The notes: generated by a model from the sequence alone, not told the origin. 64,000 bases of DNA from Bacillus paralicheniformis (GCF_001042485.2 NZ_LBMN02000036.1:124001-188000), one strand, 5' to 3'; shown: positions 52,612-62,521, counted from the stretch's first letter. Made by a program: numbers and translations.

Positions 52612-52640
52612 ATGTTAGCGAATTCAAACAAGTTTGACAA
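52612..52640 (-). promoter_or_regulatory. Promoter of the ypjD-birA operon
   Basis: Minus strand TTGTCA (52640-52635), 17 bases, TAACAT (52617-52612), 28 bases before ypjD. Confidence 0.55.
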
Positions 52641-52655
52641 ATGTTTAAGACGGGT

Positions 52656-52684
52656 TTGCTGTTTTAAAACGGATACACTATAAT
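52656..52684 (+). promoter_or_regulatory. Promoter of ypjC
   Basis: TTGCTG (52656-52661), 17 bases, TATAAT (52679-52684); start site about 30 bases before ypjC. Confidence 0.75.
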
Positions 52685-52721
52685 ATTAACGCCAGCTTAT
52701 GGAAGGAAAGGAGTTTTTTTT

Positions 52722-53594
52722 ATGTTCGGAGACATCAGAATGAAGAACGTCCTGTTTATTTTAGCAGGCGCTGCAGTTTTTTCCTTTGGACTCGTTCATT
52801 TTAATATGCAGAACAACTTGTCGGAAGGCGGTTTTACCGGCATTACCCTGCTGCTTTATTTCCTGTTTAATATCGATCCTTCCATATCCAATCTGGTGCT
52901 GAACATCCCCGTCTTCTTCGTCGGCTGGAAGCTCCTCGGCAGAACGGTCTTCTCATATACCATTCTCGGCACAGTCAGTCTGTCGGTGTTTTTATGGATT
53001 TTTCAGCGCTTCCAGATTCATATGCCGCTACAAAACGATCTTGCGCTCGCGGCTCTTTTTGCAGGCGTGTTTATCGGTACCGGATTGGGCATTATTTTCA
53101 GATACGGCGGAACGACGGGCGGCGTCGATATTATTGTGCGGCTGATCAACAAATATTTTCAAGTGCCGATGGGCAAAGCCATGTTTGTGTTTGACGCCTG
53201 CGTCATTACATTATCCCTTATTTTTTACCTCTCCTATAAGGAAGCGATGTACACGCTTGTTGCCGTATTTGTCGCGTCAAAAGTCATCGATTTTATGCAG
53301 GAAGGCGGTTATGCCGCAAAAGGCGCCACCATCATCTCTGAAAAGAACGACCAGATCCAGCGCAAAATCATAGAAGAAATGGAAAGAGGCGTCACGGTTT
53401 TAAAAGGTCAGGGGTCATATACGAAAACAGAGCGGGACGTTCTATACTGCGTCGTCCCGAAAAATGAGGTTTTCCAGCTGAAAAACGTGATTACCTCGGT
53501 CGACCCGCACGCTTTTGTAGCCGTAAGCGACGTACACGACGTTCTGGGAGAAGGGTTTACGCTTGATGAGAACAAAAATCCCATCACACGCTGA
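52722..53594 (+). CDS. ypjC: YitT-family membrane protein YpjC
   Basis: A 290-residue membrane protein of the YitT family: five or six hydrophobic segments over residues 1-180 (with RYGGTTGGVDIIVRL), then a cytoplasmic DUF2179 domain (EMERGVTVLKGQGSYTKTERDVLYCVV). Function not established. ATG 52722 follows GGAAAGGAG by 9 bases. Divergent from ypjD; convergent with ypjB. Confidence 0.9.
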   Translation: MFGDIRMKNVLFILAGAAVFSFGLVHFNMQNNLSEGGFTGITLLLYFLFNIDPSISNLVLNIPVFFVGWKLLGRTVFSYTILGTVSLSVFLWIFQRFQIHMPLQNDLALAALFAGVFIGTGLGIIFRYGGTTGGVDIIVRLINKYFQVPMGKAMFVFDACVITLSLIFYLSYKEAMYTLVAVFVASKVIDFMQEGGYAAKGATIISEKNDQIQRKIIEEMERGVTVLKGQGSYTKTERDVLYCVVPKNEVFQLKNVITSVDPHAFVAVSDVHDVLGEGFTLDENKNPITR

Positions 53595-53607
53595 TTGAAG
53601 GTCAGCA

Positions 53608-53639
53608 AAAAAAGAAGCTCGCGATCAGCGGAGCTTCTT
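53608..53639. terminator. Bidirectional terminator between ypjC and ypjB
   Basis: Stem aagaagctc/gagcttctt (53612-53620 with 53631-53639) with seven A before it, which read as T on the minus strand. Confidence 0.85.
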
Positions 53640-54438
53640 ATTTCGGCCAATCTTTTTCTCTTTTTCTGCGCCTGTCCTCTTCGGCTTTATACTTTCTGAA
53701 TCCGACATATGTCAGCGTCGAGAGGATAATGCTTCCCGTCGTCAGGATGACCCATAACAGTGAAGGGTCTGCATCATCTTCTTCTACTTGATTAAACACA
53801 TCTTCCAAATCTTTTTCCAAAAGCGTCAGCCTTTCCAGCTTGCTGCTTTCCGTCATTTGCTGAAAGCCCCCGTTTTCCACGACTGCAATATGGTTGGAGA
53901 CGCTTTTTAACTGCTTTGGCGAAACATCAATCGTTAAGCTTGGGTAAATCGTATCATACAAGGATAAAAAATGATTCCACTTTTCCCTGAATGTCAGGTT
54001 GTCTTCTTTCTGAATCCCGGCCTTCAAAGCGCTGAAAGAATCCATGATCGGCTTTTTCAAACTGCTCCACAGCGGATCATGGTCAGATTCTATGGCGTCC
54101 ATCAGCATTCTAAACTGGGCGGCGGCTTTAAATTTTTCCTGCTGTGCGACCTCTTCGCTTTCCAGCCTTTTCAGCGTATCATGGTAGGCCAGACTGACCT
54201 GACGGATTTCCGATCCTGTCATAATACCCTCTGTTTCGCCTTTCTCCGCTGCTTTCAGCCGTTTTTCAAAGTATTGAAGAATTTGTACCGCTTCCTCATA
54301 TTGAGACTGCCTTGTTAGCTGGAATACCGTATCTGACAGTTCCGTCAATTCCTGCAAAGCCGATGATTCTTCCGCTTTTAAACCGGCCGCAGGAAAAACA
54401 AGCGCAAGCATCATGCAAAGGATCACCTTTCGTATCAT
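53638..54438 (-). CDS. ypjB: Sporulation-associated protein YpjB
   Basis: A 266-residue exported membrane protein: signal peptide (residues 1-23, MIRKVILCMMLALVFPAAG), an extracytoplasmic helical region of about 200 residues, a membrane helix near residue 226-246 (LLWVILTTGSIILSTLTYVGF) and a basic tail RRRKREKDWPK. The family is annotated as sporulation protein YpjB; precise role unknown. Start at ATG 54438 after GGGAGGG. Confidence 0.88.
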   Translation of the reverse strand: MIRKVILCMMLALVFPAAGLKAEESSALQELTELSDTVFQLTRQSQYEEAVQILQYFEKRLKAAEKGETEGIMTGSEIRQVSLAYHDTLKRLESEEVAQQEKFKAAAQFRMLMDAIESDHDPLWSSLKKPIMDSFSALKAGIQKEDNLTFREKWNHFLSLYDTIYPSLTIDVSPKQLKSVSNHIAVVENGGFQQMTESSKLERLTLLEKDLEDVFNQVEEDDADPSLLWVILTTGSIILSTLTYVGFRKYKAEEDRRRKREKDWPK

Positions 54439-54512
54439 TACGGTCCCTCCCACTCCTTCTATTAAAGCGTATGAAGAGAGGGACAAGGTTAGACCAAGAT
54501 TGTGAATCCGTG

Positions 54513-55106
54513 TTACAGCTTAAAAGCTTTCCGGGACAAAACCAAGTAATAGGCCAAACCGATCGAAGCGATGCTGAGCCAAAATGTAAAATAGCCGATC
54601 TGCGGCATATATTGATCGAGCATTGAATAATTCGGCATCATGCCAAACAAGTAATCAATGACATCGTTATGCAACGTCCACACAGCCGCAAGCGCCAAAT
54701 GCCACCCTTTAAACCGGTAATGAGGGGCGTACAGCACGCCTTGCACAGCCATTGCGAAGTGCGACGCGATCAGCATATAGCCCGTCCAATGGAGGCTTCC
54801 GGACACCGCAAGCACGAGGATATTCATCACTACCGCCCACAGCCCGTATTTGACGAGCGTAACAAGCGCAAGCGCCTCAAAGAGAGGAGCATTCCTTCCC
54901 AATAAAAGTCCGATGAGAACAAATAAAAAAAACAATGTCGCCGTCGGGCTGTCGGGAACGAAAATCAGAAATTTCGCAGGCGTATTCGTCAGCTGCGGAA
55001 GGTACCAGTAATACCCGTAAACCGTACCGAAGAAATTAATTATCAAAAGCAGCAGAAGCAGCGGTTTTTGAGCGAGCATGTAGGAAATCAGTTTCAAAGC
55101 AATCAA
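54513..55106 (-). CDS. ypjA: YpjA, DUF1405 membrane protein
   Basis: A 197-residue integral membrane protein of the DUF1405 family with about six hydrophobic segments; function unknown. TTG start at 55106 (MIALKLISYM), with AAAGAG as a weak RBS. Preceded by a promoter and a terminator-bearing leader (55125-55329). Followed after about 75 bases by ypjB. Confidence 0.87.
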   Translation of the reverse strand: MIALKLISYMLAQKPLLLLLLIINFFGTVYGYYWYLPQLTNTPAKFLIFVPDSPTATLFFLFVLIGLLLGRNAPLFEALALVTLVKYGLWAVVMNILVLAVSGSLHWTGYMLIASHFAMAVQGVLYAPHYRFKGWHLALAAVWTLHNDVIDYLFGMMPNYSMLDQYMPQIGYFTFWLSIASIGLAYYLVLSRKAFKL

Positions 55107-55124
55107 CTCACAGTCTCTTTAAAT

Positions 55125-55329
55125 AAAAAAAGCCGCAGCCGAGTCAGCTTCACAGACTGACCGCAGAAACGCGCGCCAAGAAGCAGCGGCATTTCCGGCT
55201 TCCGTACGGTTCACGATCAGCAGCGGTCAAAATTGAAAAGGCCATCGACATCGTCGACAGCCCGAGAGGCTGACTTGGCGTCAGCTTCAGCTCTATCAAG
55301 AGTATAGCCTGCCTTCATCAACTTGACAA
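55125..55329 (-). promoter_or_regulatory. Promoter and terminated leader between qcrC and ypjA
   Basis: Minus strand TTGTCA (55329-55324), 17 bases, TATACT (55306-55301), start near 55294. About 165 nt later GCCGCTGC (near 55190-55183) can pair with GCTGCGGC (55139-55132), enclosing GTCAG/CTGAC, followed by seven T (55131-55125). No convincing ORF lies between. It is either a small RNA of about 170 nt or an attenuated leader of ypjA; this hairpin also ends the qcr transcript. Confidence 0.5.
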
Positions 55330-55334
55330 CCGTT

Positions 55335-56102
55335 TTATTTCGCCGTTGTTTCGGAGATGAATTTAGACAGTTCTTTAAGCTCTTTATCAGATCCTTTAAA
55401 AACGCCAGCAGGCATTTCGCCTTTTCCTTCCTTGGCGATTTTCGCAATCTCTTCCGGAGACAAGCCGTTGTCAACGAGAGACGGGCCTGCCGCTCCTCCC
55501 TGCATGTTGTCTCCATGGCACGAAATACAGCCTTGCTCCTGATAAATCTTATACCCTGCTGCACTCGTATCTATATTGGCCTCTTCCTTGATCTTACCCT
55601 GCTCTTCAGCAGCGGCCCAGTCGTGGGTGACAACGGACTGCCATGTTAAGAAAATCGTCGCTGAAATTGCCAAAAGCATCAACCCTACGGCAACCGGGCG
55701 TTTAAACGGCCTTCTTTCAGGGCCTCTGTCAAGAAACGGTGCCAATAATAGCGCTCCGAATGCAATTGTCGGGATAATAATTGCGCCGACAACCGTATAC
55801 GGCCCGGCAGCATATTCGTATTTCAGCAATTGGTAAAGAAATAGAAAATACCAGTCTGGCAAAGGTATGTAGCCGGTATCGGTCGGATCTGCCATCCGCT
55901 CGAGCGGAGGCTCATGCACGATGGTCAGCACGAGAAAACCGACAAGGAAAACCGCCCCGACCATCCATTCTTTCAACAGGAAATTCGGCCAGAACGCTTC
56001 CGTTTTCCCTGGAAATTCGGAATAATCTTTTGGAATATTCGGTTTTCTTTCCGCCGGGATCCGTGAATCACCGACAAACTTCATCCCTTTTCCCCTCTTC
56101 AT
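55335..56102 (-). CDS. qcrC: Menaquinol:cytochrome c reductase subunit QcrC
   Basis: A 255-residue fusion typical of Bacillus: the C-terminal part of cytochrome b (three membrane helices, with the PDWYFLFLYQLLK segment) joined to a cytochrome c domain with heme site CISCHGDNM and axial Met in GEMPAGVF. Passes electrons from the b/Rieske part to cytochrome c. Gap of 32 bases from qcrB. Confidence 0.95.
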   Translation of the reverse strand: MKRGKGMKFVGDSRIPAERKPNIPKDYSEFPGKTEAFWPNFLLKEWMVGAVFLVGFLVLTIVHEPPLERMADPTDTGYIPLPDWYFLFLYQLLKYEYAAGPYTVVGAIIIPTIAFGALLLAPFLDRGPERRPFKRPVAVGLMLLAISATIFLTWQSVVTHDWAAAEEQGKIKEEANIDTSAAGYKIYQEQGCISCHGDNMQGGAAGPSLVDNGLSPEEIAKIAKEGKGEMPAGVFKGSDKELKELSKFISETTAK

Positions 56103-56134
56103 GCCATCCCCTCCTTCTCAATTGAGTCGCTCGC

Positions 56135-56809
56135 TTACAGCGGCCCAGAAATTCCTTGCTTGCGAATCATGATAAAGTGTGCAGCCATCAGTCCGAACAG
56201 AGCGGCTGGCAGGAAAAAGACGTGTATGGCAAAAAAGCGCGTCAACGTCTGAGCGCCGACAATATCCGGATGACCGGCAAGCAGCGTTTTAATTTCCGAG
56301 CCGATCAGCGGCGTCGCCTCAGCAATCTGCAAACCTACTTTTGTCGCAAACAGAGCTTTCATATCCCAAGGCAAAAGGTAGCCTGTAAAACCTAAACCGA
56401 GCATGACAAAGAAGATCAAAACGCCGACAATCCAGTTCAGCTCTCTCGGCTTCTTATAGGCCCCCTGGAAGAAAACCCTGAGCGTATGAAGAAACATCAT
56501 CACAATGACCAAGCTTGCACCCCAGTGGTGCATTCCCCTTACAATCTGTCCGAACGCCACTTCATTCTGCAAATAATAAACAGATTCCCAGGCGTTTTTA
56601 ATATCCGGAACGTAATACATCGTCAAAAACATGCCGGACAGCACCTGAATCACCGTAACGAAAAACGTCAATCCCCCGAAGCAGTACACGAAAGCTGAAA
56701 AATGGTGAGCCGGGTTCACGTGTTCAGGAACTTCATGGTCGGCGATGTCCCGCCAGAGCGGCGTAATGTCAAGTCTTTCGTCCACCCAGTCATAAATTTT
56801 GTTTAGCAT
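56135..56809 (-). CDS. qcrB: Cytochrome b6-like subunit QcrB
   Basis: A 224-residue cytochrome b6 with four membrane helices. Heme-ligand histidines are seen in pairs in MHHWGASLVIVMMFLHTLRVFF and in RFFAIHVFFLPAALFGLMAAHF; GYLLPWDMKA is at the quinone site. Start at ATG 56809, 2 bases after the qcrA stop. Nearly identical to B. subtilis QcrB. Confidence 0.96.
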   Translation of the reverse strand: MLNKIYDWVDERLDITPLWRDIADHEVPEHVNPAHHFSAFVYCFGGLTFFVTVIQVLSGMFLTMYYVPDIKNAWESVYYLQNEVAFGQIVRGMHHWGASLVIVMMFLHTLRVFFQGAYKKPRELNWIVGVLIFFVMLGLGFTGYLLPWDMKALFATKVGLQIAEATPLIGSEIKTLLAGHPDIVGAQTLTRFFAIHVFFLPAALFGLMAAHFIMIRKQGISGPL

Positions 56810-56811
56810 GA

Positions 56812-57318
56812 TCACCCATCCTTCCTCGGCTTGGCTTTCCCTAAGTAAAGGTAGCCGTCTTTAACCTCTTGCTCATAGCGGTCCAAAGGAGCAAGCGGCG
56901 GAGTTCCGGGCACGTTGGTACCATCCTTTTCATAAAGTCCGTAATGGCACGGACAAAAGAACTTATTCGGATTTTTAGGATCGCTGTTCCAGTTGACCGT
57001 ACACCCCAAATGTTTACAAACCGGTGATAAAGCTACAATTTCGTCCCCACTTTTGAAAACCCACGCTGATCTCGATTCTTCCGATTCGTACCAGGCATCC
57101 ACTTGTTTGATTTTAAAATCGAAGCGCTGCGGTTCATTTGTCAATTCATCAACGCTGACAACCTGAACCATGTCCTGATCTTCAGTCGGCCTTAAAACCG
57201 GATCGAGCGCGAAGCGAACCATAGGCATGAGCATCCCCGCCGCCATAAAGCCGCCGACTCCGGTCAGCGTATAGTTTAAAAACTGACGTCTGGATACCCG
57301 ATGTCTTTTTTCGCTCAT
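56812..57318 (-). CDS. qcrA: Rieske iron-sulfur subunit QcrA
   Basis: A 168-residue Rieske protein. N-terminal SRRQFLNYTLTG resembles a twin-arginine signal-anchor, then one membrane helix, then the cluster-binding CKHLGC (C and H) and CPCHYG motifs near residues 105-130. Of several in-frame ATG codons I chose 57318 (MSEKRH), 8 bases after GGGGGGAT. First gene of qcrABC. Confidence 0.94.
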   Translation of the reverse strand: MSEKRHRVSRRQFLNYTLTGVGGFMAAGMLMPMVRFALDPVLRPTEDQDMVQVVSVDELTNEPQRFDFKIKQVDAWYESEESRSAWVFKSGDEIVALSPVCKHLGCTVNWNSDPKNPNKFFCPCHYGLYEKDGTNVPGTPPLAPLDRYEQEVKDGYLYLGKAKPRKDG

Positions 57319-57393
57319 CTTCATATCCCCCCTCAAGTCCCCAGCTACAATATAACTGAAATAGAAAAAAATTCATGAAACTAGGACACCCTC

Positions 57394-57422
57394 ATAATAT
57401 ATCAATATTTTAGGAAGGTCAA
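57394..57422 (-). promoter_or_regulatory. Promoter of qcrABC
   Basis: Minus strand TTGACC (57422-57417), 17 bases, TATTAT (57399-57394). Leader of about 65 nt. Confidence 0.65.
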
Positions 57423-57464
57423 CATTCCCAAAATCATTATACAAAGGAAATGTAAGTGTTTTTA

Positions 57465-57911
57465 TTAAGAGTTCCAATATTGTAACAAAATGTTCAATAT
57501 TTGCTCAATTTGGTCTTCCAGCAGCTTCTGCTTTAACGAATCCTTCATATGTTCGAGAGGAATCGCCGGAACCCACAGCAGCTTTTGCTCGCTTTCGAGC
57601 ACCTGCTTCCAGCGTTCATCCGTCGTTAAAAAAACGATGTGGCGAAAATGTTTTCCGGCCATTTCTTTTAAATTGGCGATATGCTGCGCCGATTTTTCAT
57701 TCGCATCTAAATATGTACAGGGTGGAAACAAATAGATTCTGCCCTTCAGCTGCCTTTCAAGTTCTTCTGCAAGTATAGACGTAAATTCCCCTTTTGATAC
57801 GGCCGATTTAAACTGATCTCCCAAATTAACCGATATTAAAGGGATGACAGCTGTATCGATGTATTCTTTCGCGTTCAAGTAAATATCCGCATCGTGCGTA
57901 TTCCATTTCAC
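57465..57911 (-). CDS. ypiF: YpiF, DUF2487 family protein
   Basis: A 148-residue soluble protein of the DUF2487 family, function unknown. GTG start at 57911 (MKWNTHDADIYL), 9 bases after AGGAGG, gives the length of the B. subtilis protein. Lies just upstream of qcrA on the same strand, but qcrA has its own promoter. The ypiA-ypiB-ypiF order is conserved. Confidence 0.87.
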   Translation of the reverse strand: MKWNTHDADIYLNAKEYIDTAVIPLISVNLGDQFKSAVSKGEFTSILAEELERQLKGRIYLFPPCTYLDANEKSAQHIANLKEMAGKHFRHIVFLTTDERWKQVLESEQKLLWVPAIPLEHMKDSLKQKLLEDQIEQILNILLQYWNS

Positions 57912-57956
57912 GGCTCCCGGCCTCCTCGTTTTGACAGCGCTTTCTCCGGAGCTGAA

Positions 57957-57981
57957 CAAGCCTTGCTCTCGGCAAGGCTTG
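57957..57981 (-). terminator. Hairpin between ypiB and ypiF
   Basis: Ten-bp stem caagccttgc/gcaaggcttg (57957-57966 with 57972-57981) without a T run on the minus strand. More likely an mRNA-processing or partial-termination element than a full terminator. Confidence 0.45.
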
Positions 57982-57993
57982 ATTGGCAGCGGA

Positions 57994-58533
57994 TTATCGC
58001 AGCTGGCTCAGTTGTTTAGCTAGTTTTTCGAAGCTCTCTTTATCTTGGCGGTCAAGCGCTTCATCGATTTCCCGCAGCAGCTTTTGTCTCTGAAAAGTGG
58101 AAATGGAATGCTCCAAAATCTGTTCAGCGACAATTTTATCTTTTTCATTTTCATATAGGTCTTTCGGAATATGGGGGTTGGCTTCGAGTACCGCCGCATA
58201 TTCCGGAGAATTATAGGCTGAGCGGAAGTTCAGCTGGATAAAGAGATCCTGCTGCTTATTCAGCCTGATATCATGAAATGATTTTTCTGCATCGGTCGTC
58301 ATGACATTTTCTTTATAAAAACGAAAAGGCACTTCCTCAACGCAGTGGGTAGACATGATAATGCCCCTCGGACAAAATTCGGCCTGCTCGACAAAATGCA
58401 CTTTTTCCATCAGCGAGTCATGGCTCATTAAATAATTCAGAATCCATACACACTCTCTTCGTTTCAGCTGATAATGGTTGAGAAACCAGCGGATAAAATC
58501 TTTTTTTTCATTGACAGAAACAGGGGTCTGCAT
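57994..58533 (-). CDS. ypiB: YpiB, UPF0302 family protein
   Basis: A 179-residue helical protein of the UPF0302/IDEAL-domain family; the C-terminal [19 protein letters not shown] is the IDEAL motif region. Function unknown. Same strand as ypiA, 68 bases downstream. Confidence 0.88.
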   Translation of the reverse strand: MQTPVSVNEKKDFIRWFLNHYQLKRRECVWILNYLMSHDSLMEKVHFVEQAEFCPRGIIMSTHCVEEVPFRFYKENVMTTDAEKSFHDIRLNKQQDLFIQLNFRSAYNSPEYAAVLEANPHIPKDLYENEKDKIVAEQILEHSISTFQRQKLLREIDEALDRQDKESFEKLAKQLSQLR

Positions 58534-58601
58534 GTTATTCCCTCCTCTATCGCATCTTGTGTATTACTTTATAAATTCCACACAAACCGATCATATCCTG
58601 C

Positions 58602-59876
58602 TTATTCAAAGGAATTTTCATCTTCGATTCTGAAAATCGTCTCCTGGACTTCCTCGTTTGCCGGGTCGAGCTCTGCCAGTTTTTTCAGCAGAGGCAGCGC
58701 TTCTTTTCGCCGTCCTTCTTCTAGCAGAAACATTGAATATTCGTAAAGGAAATCGGCGTCATCCCGATAGTGCAAAAATGCGTTCTCATATTCCTCACGC
58801 GCCTTGTCGTACACCTCTGTCCGGGCGAACGCCGATGCCAGATGCCAGCTGAACTTCGGATCATCCTCTCCGTATTTGCGGACTTCCTGTACAAGTTCAA
58901 TAATGCTCTCATCGTCGTCTTCTTCAAGAAACAGGGCAAGCAGGGTATGGACGGCTTCCAGAAATCCGGGGTCCAGCGCCAGCGCTTCACGAAGCAGCTC
59001 TTTCGCTTCCGAATGCCTTTTCGTTTTTAAGGCTGCTTTTGCAGCAGAAAGATAAAGCTCTTTGTTGAATTCATCGAAGCGGATTCCTTCTTTTGCCGTT
59101 TCAAATGCTTCTTCATAAAGCCCTTCTGCTTCAAAGCTGTTTGCCAGAGGCTTGTAAAGTGAAGAATAAGCAGGATCCATTTCCTTCAGCTCTGTCAGTT
59201 GTTTAATCGCAGTTTTAGGATACCCCGCTTTCAGCGCCGTAAAACCAAACCCGAACAGTGTGTTGGGCTCCGGGTTCTCCTTGACGGCTTTTTCATACCA
59301 TTCAAGCGCTTCTTCAAACGCGCCGGATGAACTTAATGATTCCGCCAGCCTTTGGTACACATTGACGCCGCCGATGACGGCTTCTTCTTCGGCCGCTTTT
59401 TTGAATTGGCGGACCGCTTTGCCGTAAGCTCCCTGAGTGAAATACAGCTCTCCCAAAGCAAAATCGATAACCGGCTCATCCGGCAAAATGGCTTGGGCCT
59501 TTAACAGCTTTTGCTCGCTGACTTCAAACAGACCCTGCATCTGATAGAGGTCAGCCATTAAAAGCAGGCACTGCGGGTACGCTTCATCTGTTTCCGGAAT
59601 CGTTTCGAGCACGCTCAGCGCTTTTTCTTCCTGATCGGTTTCGATGAGGAGTTCGGCATAAAAGCATGTCAGTTCCGTTTCATCCGGATACAGTTCATGG
59701 AGATCATTCGCGATGGCGATAGCCTTATCGACAATGCCCCATTCGTAATACAGCTGAGCTACTATGGCTTTGTCTTCATCATGAAGGTCAGACTCGATAT
59801 CAGCAAGCTTTTTCAATCCGCTTTCCGGGTGGCCTGCTTCAACTAATTTTATGGCTTCTTGAATCGAAGTATTCAA
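58602..59876 (-). CDS. ypiA: TPR-repeat protein YpiA
   Basis: A 424-residue soluble protein composed of about ten tetratricopeptide repeats (for example PVIDFALGELYFTQGAYGKAV and GFLEAVHTLLALFLEEDD). In B. subtilis YpiA has been linked to regulation of aromatic amino-acid genes by its position; its partner is unknown. A SigA promoter precedes it. Confidence 0.88.
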   Translation of the reverse strand: MNTSIQEAIKLVEAGHPESGLKKLADIESDLHDEDKAIVAQLYYEWGIVDKAIAIANDLHELYPDETELTCFYAELLIETDQEEKALSVLETIPETDEAYPQCLLLMADLYQMQGLFEVSEQKLLKAQAILPDEPVIDFALGELYFTQGAYGKAVRQFKKAAEEEAVIGGVNVYQRLAESLSSSGAFEEALEWYEKAVKENPEPNTLFGFGFTALKAGYPKTAIKQLTELKEMDPAYSSLYKPLANSFEAEGLYEEAFETAKEGIRFDEFNKELYLSAAKAALKTKRHSEAKELLREALALDPGFLEAVHTLLALFLEEDDDESIIELVQEVRKYGEDDPKFSWHLASAFARTEVYDKAREEYENAFLHYRDDADFLYEYSMFLLEEGRRKEALPLLKKLAELDPANEEVQETIFRIEDENSFE

Positions 59877-59949
59877 ATCTAAACGTCCCTTTCTTTCGTC
59901 AATTCATCGCCTGCCGTATCAGCCGGCATATCGCGGTGAGTTACTTACT

Positions 59950-59978
59950 ATCATAATTCACGCGGCGGCTTCCGGCAA
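59950..59978 (-). promoter_or_regulatory. Promoter of ypiA-ypiB-ypiF
   Basis: Minus strand TTGCCG (59978-59973), 17 bases, TATGAT (59955-59950), about 65 bases before ypiA. Confidence 0.65.
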
Positions 59979-60087
59979 ATATGTTGCCCGCACACCTGTA
60001 TGAAGCAGATTGATTCTGTTAAGACAAGCTATGCGGGAGACATTCGTTTTATGATCAAACGCCCGGCTTTCATGATTTTCCGGGCTG

Positions 60088-60120
60088 AAAAAGCCTGAGC
60101 ACAAGGCTTCAGGCTTTTTT
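60088..60120 (-). terminator. Terminator of the aromatic supraoperon
   Basis: Stem aaagcctga/tcaggcttt (60090-60098 with 60108-60116) with T on both strands. It directly follows the aroA stop codon; a second hairpin gcccgg/ccgggc (60061-60086) lies beyond it. Confidence 0.85.
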
Positions 60121-61395
60121 TGCAAGCTTTTCAATATGTTCAAAAAACGAAGGATATGAGACGCTCACAGCTTCAGGCTGTAAAATGTCGATCGGCTGCT
60201 CGCAGATGCAGGCGGCGATTCCCAGCATCATTCCGATCCGGTGGTCCCCGTGGCTTGAGACTTTCGCGCCGCCTGTAAGAGGCGTCCTGCCGTGAATCTT
60301 CATCCCGTCTTCTGTCGGCTCGATGTTCGCACCGATTTTTTTCAGCTCTGAGGCGACGGTATCGATTCGGTTCGTTTCTTTTACTTTGAGCTCAGCCGCG
60401 TCTTTGATGACCGTCGTTCCTTGAGCTTGTGTAGCGAGAAGAGCGATGATCGGTATTTCATCGATGAGGCGCGGGATCAAATCGCCCGAAATCTCAGCGG
60501 CTTTCAAAGAGGACGTTTTGATTCTCAGATCGCCGTACGGCTCGGCGTTTCCGGCATTTTTTTCTTCGATTTCAAGATCGGCCCCCATTTCTTTCAAGAC
60601 ATCGATGATTCCCGTCCTGGTCGGATTGAGTCCGACATTGCGAAGCACGACTTCACTGTCAGGAACTAGGGAAGCCGCTGCCAGGAAAAACGCAGCTGAT
60701 GAAATATCACCCGGCACGAAGACTTCGGCCGCTTTCAACTGCTGCCCGCCCTCAATTGTTACGCTTGTTTCATCTTCCTGAAGGCTGACACCGAACATTG
60801 ACAGCATCCGTTCCGTATGGTCTCTTGATTTATGAGGCTCCGTCACCGTTGTGGCGCCTTCGGCCTGCAGACCTGCAAGCAAAACGGCAGATTTGATTTG
60901 CGCACTTGCAACAGGCGACTGAAAATCGATCGCTGCCAGATGTCCGCCGCGGACAGAGAGCGGTGTATATTCCCCTCCGGCGCGGCCGTCGATTTTCGCT
61001 CCCATTTTTCGAAGCGGTTCTGTGACACGCTTCATCGGCCTTTTGGCGATGCTCTCATCGCCGGCGACTGTACTGTGAAACGGGCGTCCCGCCAAAATGC
61101 CGAGCATCAGCCTGATCGTCGTTCCGGAATTCCCCACGTCAAGGAGTTCCGCAGGTTCAGCCAGCTGATCGAGCCCTTTGCCGAGGACGGTGACATCACT
61201 GCCATTCTGTTCGATTTCCACACCCATTTTCCGAAAGCAGGCGATCGTGCTCAAGCAGTCAGCTCCTGGCAAAAAGTTTTTGATGACCGTTTTCCCTTCT
61301 GCTATGGCTCCGAACATAACAGAGCGATGAGAGATGGATTTATCTCCCGGAATATGAAGCTCTCCTTTTAGTGAACTGATTTTTCCTCTTTTCAT
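60109..61395 (-). CDS. aroA: 3-phosphoshikimate 1-carboxyvinyltransferase (EPSP synthase)
   Basis: A 428-residue two-domain enzyme of the shikimate pathway, called aroE in B. subtilis. Motifs: [14 protein letters not shown] (residues 15-28), [15 protein letters not shown] near 90, and [14 protein letters not shown]. Start at ATG 61395 (MKRGKIS), 5 bases after GAGGTGG; the frame continues upstream into tyrA. Last gene of the supraoperon. Confidence 0.96.
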   Translation of the reverse strand: MKRGKISSLKGELHIPGDKSISHRSVMFGAIAEGKTVIKNFLPGADCLSTIACFRKMGVEIEQNGSDVTVLGKGLDQLAEPAELLDVGNSGTTIRLMLGILAGRPFHSTVAGDESIAKRPMKRVTEPLRKMGAKIDGRAGGEYTPLSVRGGHLAAIDFQSPVASAQIKSAVLLAGLQAEGATTVTEPHKSRDHTERMLSMFGVSLQEDETSVTIEGGQQLKAAEVFVPGDISSAAFFLAAASLVPDSEVVLRNVGLNPTRTGIIDVLKEMGADLEIEEKNAGNAEPYGDLRIKTSSLKAAEISGDLIPRLIDEIPIIALLATQAQGTTVIKDAAELKVKETNRIDTVASELKKIGANIEPTEDGMKIHGRTPLTGGAKVSSHGDHRIGMMLGIAACICEQPIDILQPEAVSVSYPSFFEHIEKLAKKA

Positions 61396-61405
61396 GTGTT
61401 CCACC

Positions 61406-62521
61406 TCAATCAGCATAAAATGTTTCATATTTTGCACGGGTTTGAATGCATTTTTCGGCGCGTTTTCGATCTTCATCGGATTGAAAGCTGATTCTGAGAA
61501 CACCGTTTATGTCTTCCCTTGTTTCAATAATCCGGATGTTCGTAATGCTGATTTTCTCGTCAGCGAGAATCGCCGTAATTTCCGAGATGACCCCGGGATG
61601 GTCGGGGACATCGACATAAAGATCGTAAAAGGAAGGAATCGCGCCTTTTTGCCGCAAAGGCAGACCGTCGCGGTATTCCTTGGCTTGCCGAAAAAATTCA
61701 AACAGCCCGTCTGCATCTTCATTTTCGATAAAAGACTGGATTCTGTCCAGCTCAAATTTCCATTCGTCAAACCGTTCCAATATTTTATCTTTATTGTGCA
61801 AAAGAATATCGCGCCACATCGCCGGGCTGCTTGAGGCAATTCTCGTAATATCGCGGAAGCCCCCTGCGGCAAAACGCTTGACGAGCGGATAATGATCTTC
61901 GAATTTGACGGTCTGGTGGACGAGACTGGCCGCTACGACGTGCGGAAAGTGGCTGATCACGCTTGTAACGGCGTCGTGTTCAGCCGGAGACATTTCCACA
62001 AACTTTGCATTTGTTCCTTTGAGCAGATCTTTTAAGGAAGCAACCGCTTCTTTGCCGGCGGAGCCGGAAGGCGTCAAAATGTAAAACGCGTTCTCGAAAA
62101 GGAAGTCTTTGGCGGCTGCGACGCCCGATTTATGCGATCCGGCCATCGGATGGCCCCCGATAAACCTGTATTCATCCGGCAGCACTTTCTCGGCATAGGT
62201 GACGACCTTTTGTTTCGTGCTGCCGACATCTGTAATGAGCAGCTTTTTTCTGATGCCTGAAGCGGCAAGTTCATCAAGCATGTGAAGCGTCTGTTCGACC
62301 GGCGCCGCTAAAAAAACGGTTGATGCTTCTTTCACCCCTTCTAAAAAAGAAACAGCCGGAGCATCAATAACGCCAAGCTTTTGTGCAGCTCTTGCCTGCT
62401 CTTCTGACACGTCAAACCCGATGATCCGTTTGCCGGGGTGTTCCTTTTTGATGGCAAGGGCGATCGAACCGCCGATTAAGCCCAAACCGGCCAATAAAAT
62501 CGTTTCATTTGGTTGAGTCAT
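61406..62521 (-). CDS. tyrA: Prephenate dehydrogenase TyrA
   Basis: A 371-residue NAD-dependent enzyme making 4-hydroxyphenylpyruvate for tyrosine. Rossmann motif [13 protein letters not shown] (residues 10-22), catalytic [10 protein letters not shown] near 125, and a C-terminal ACT domain (from about residue 295, [16 protein letters not shown]), presumably for tyrosine feedback. Confidence 0.96.
   Translation of the reverse strand: MTQPNETILLAGLGLIGGSIALAIKKEHPGKRIIGFDVSEEQARAAQKLGVIDAPAVSFLEGVKEASTVFLAAPVEQTLHMLDELAASGIRKKLLITDVGSTKQKVVTYAEKVLPDEYRFIGGHPMAGSHKSGVAAAKDFLFENAFYILTPSGSAGKEAVASLKDLLKGTNAKFVEMSPAEHDAVTSVISHFPHVVAASLVHQTVKFEDHYPLVKRFAAGGFRDITRIASSSPAMWRDILLHNKDKILERFDEWKFELDRIQSFIENEDADGLFEFFRQAKEYRDGLPLRQKGAIPSFYDLYVDVPDHPGVISEITAILADEKISITNIRIIETREDINGVLRISFQSDEDRKRAEKCIQTRAKYETFYAD

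Noticed and set aside
55217..55318. 33-codon ORF after qcrC starting MKAGYTLDRAEAD
   Set aside because: Its ATG lies upstream of the predicted start site of the promoter at 55301-55329, and no RBS is seen; the region is better explained as a structured RNA.
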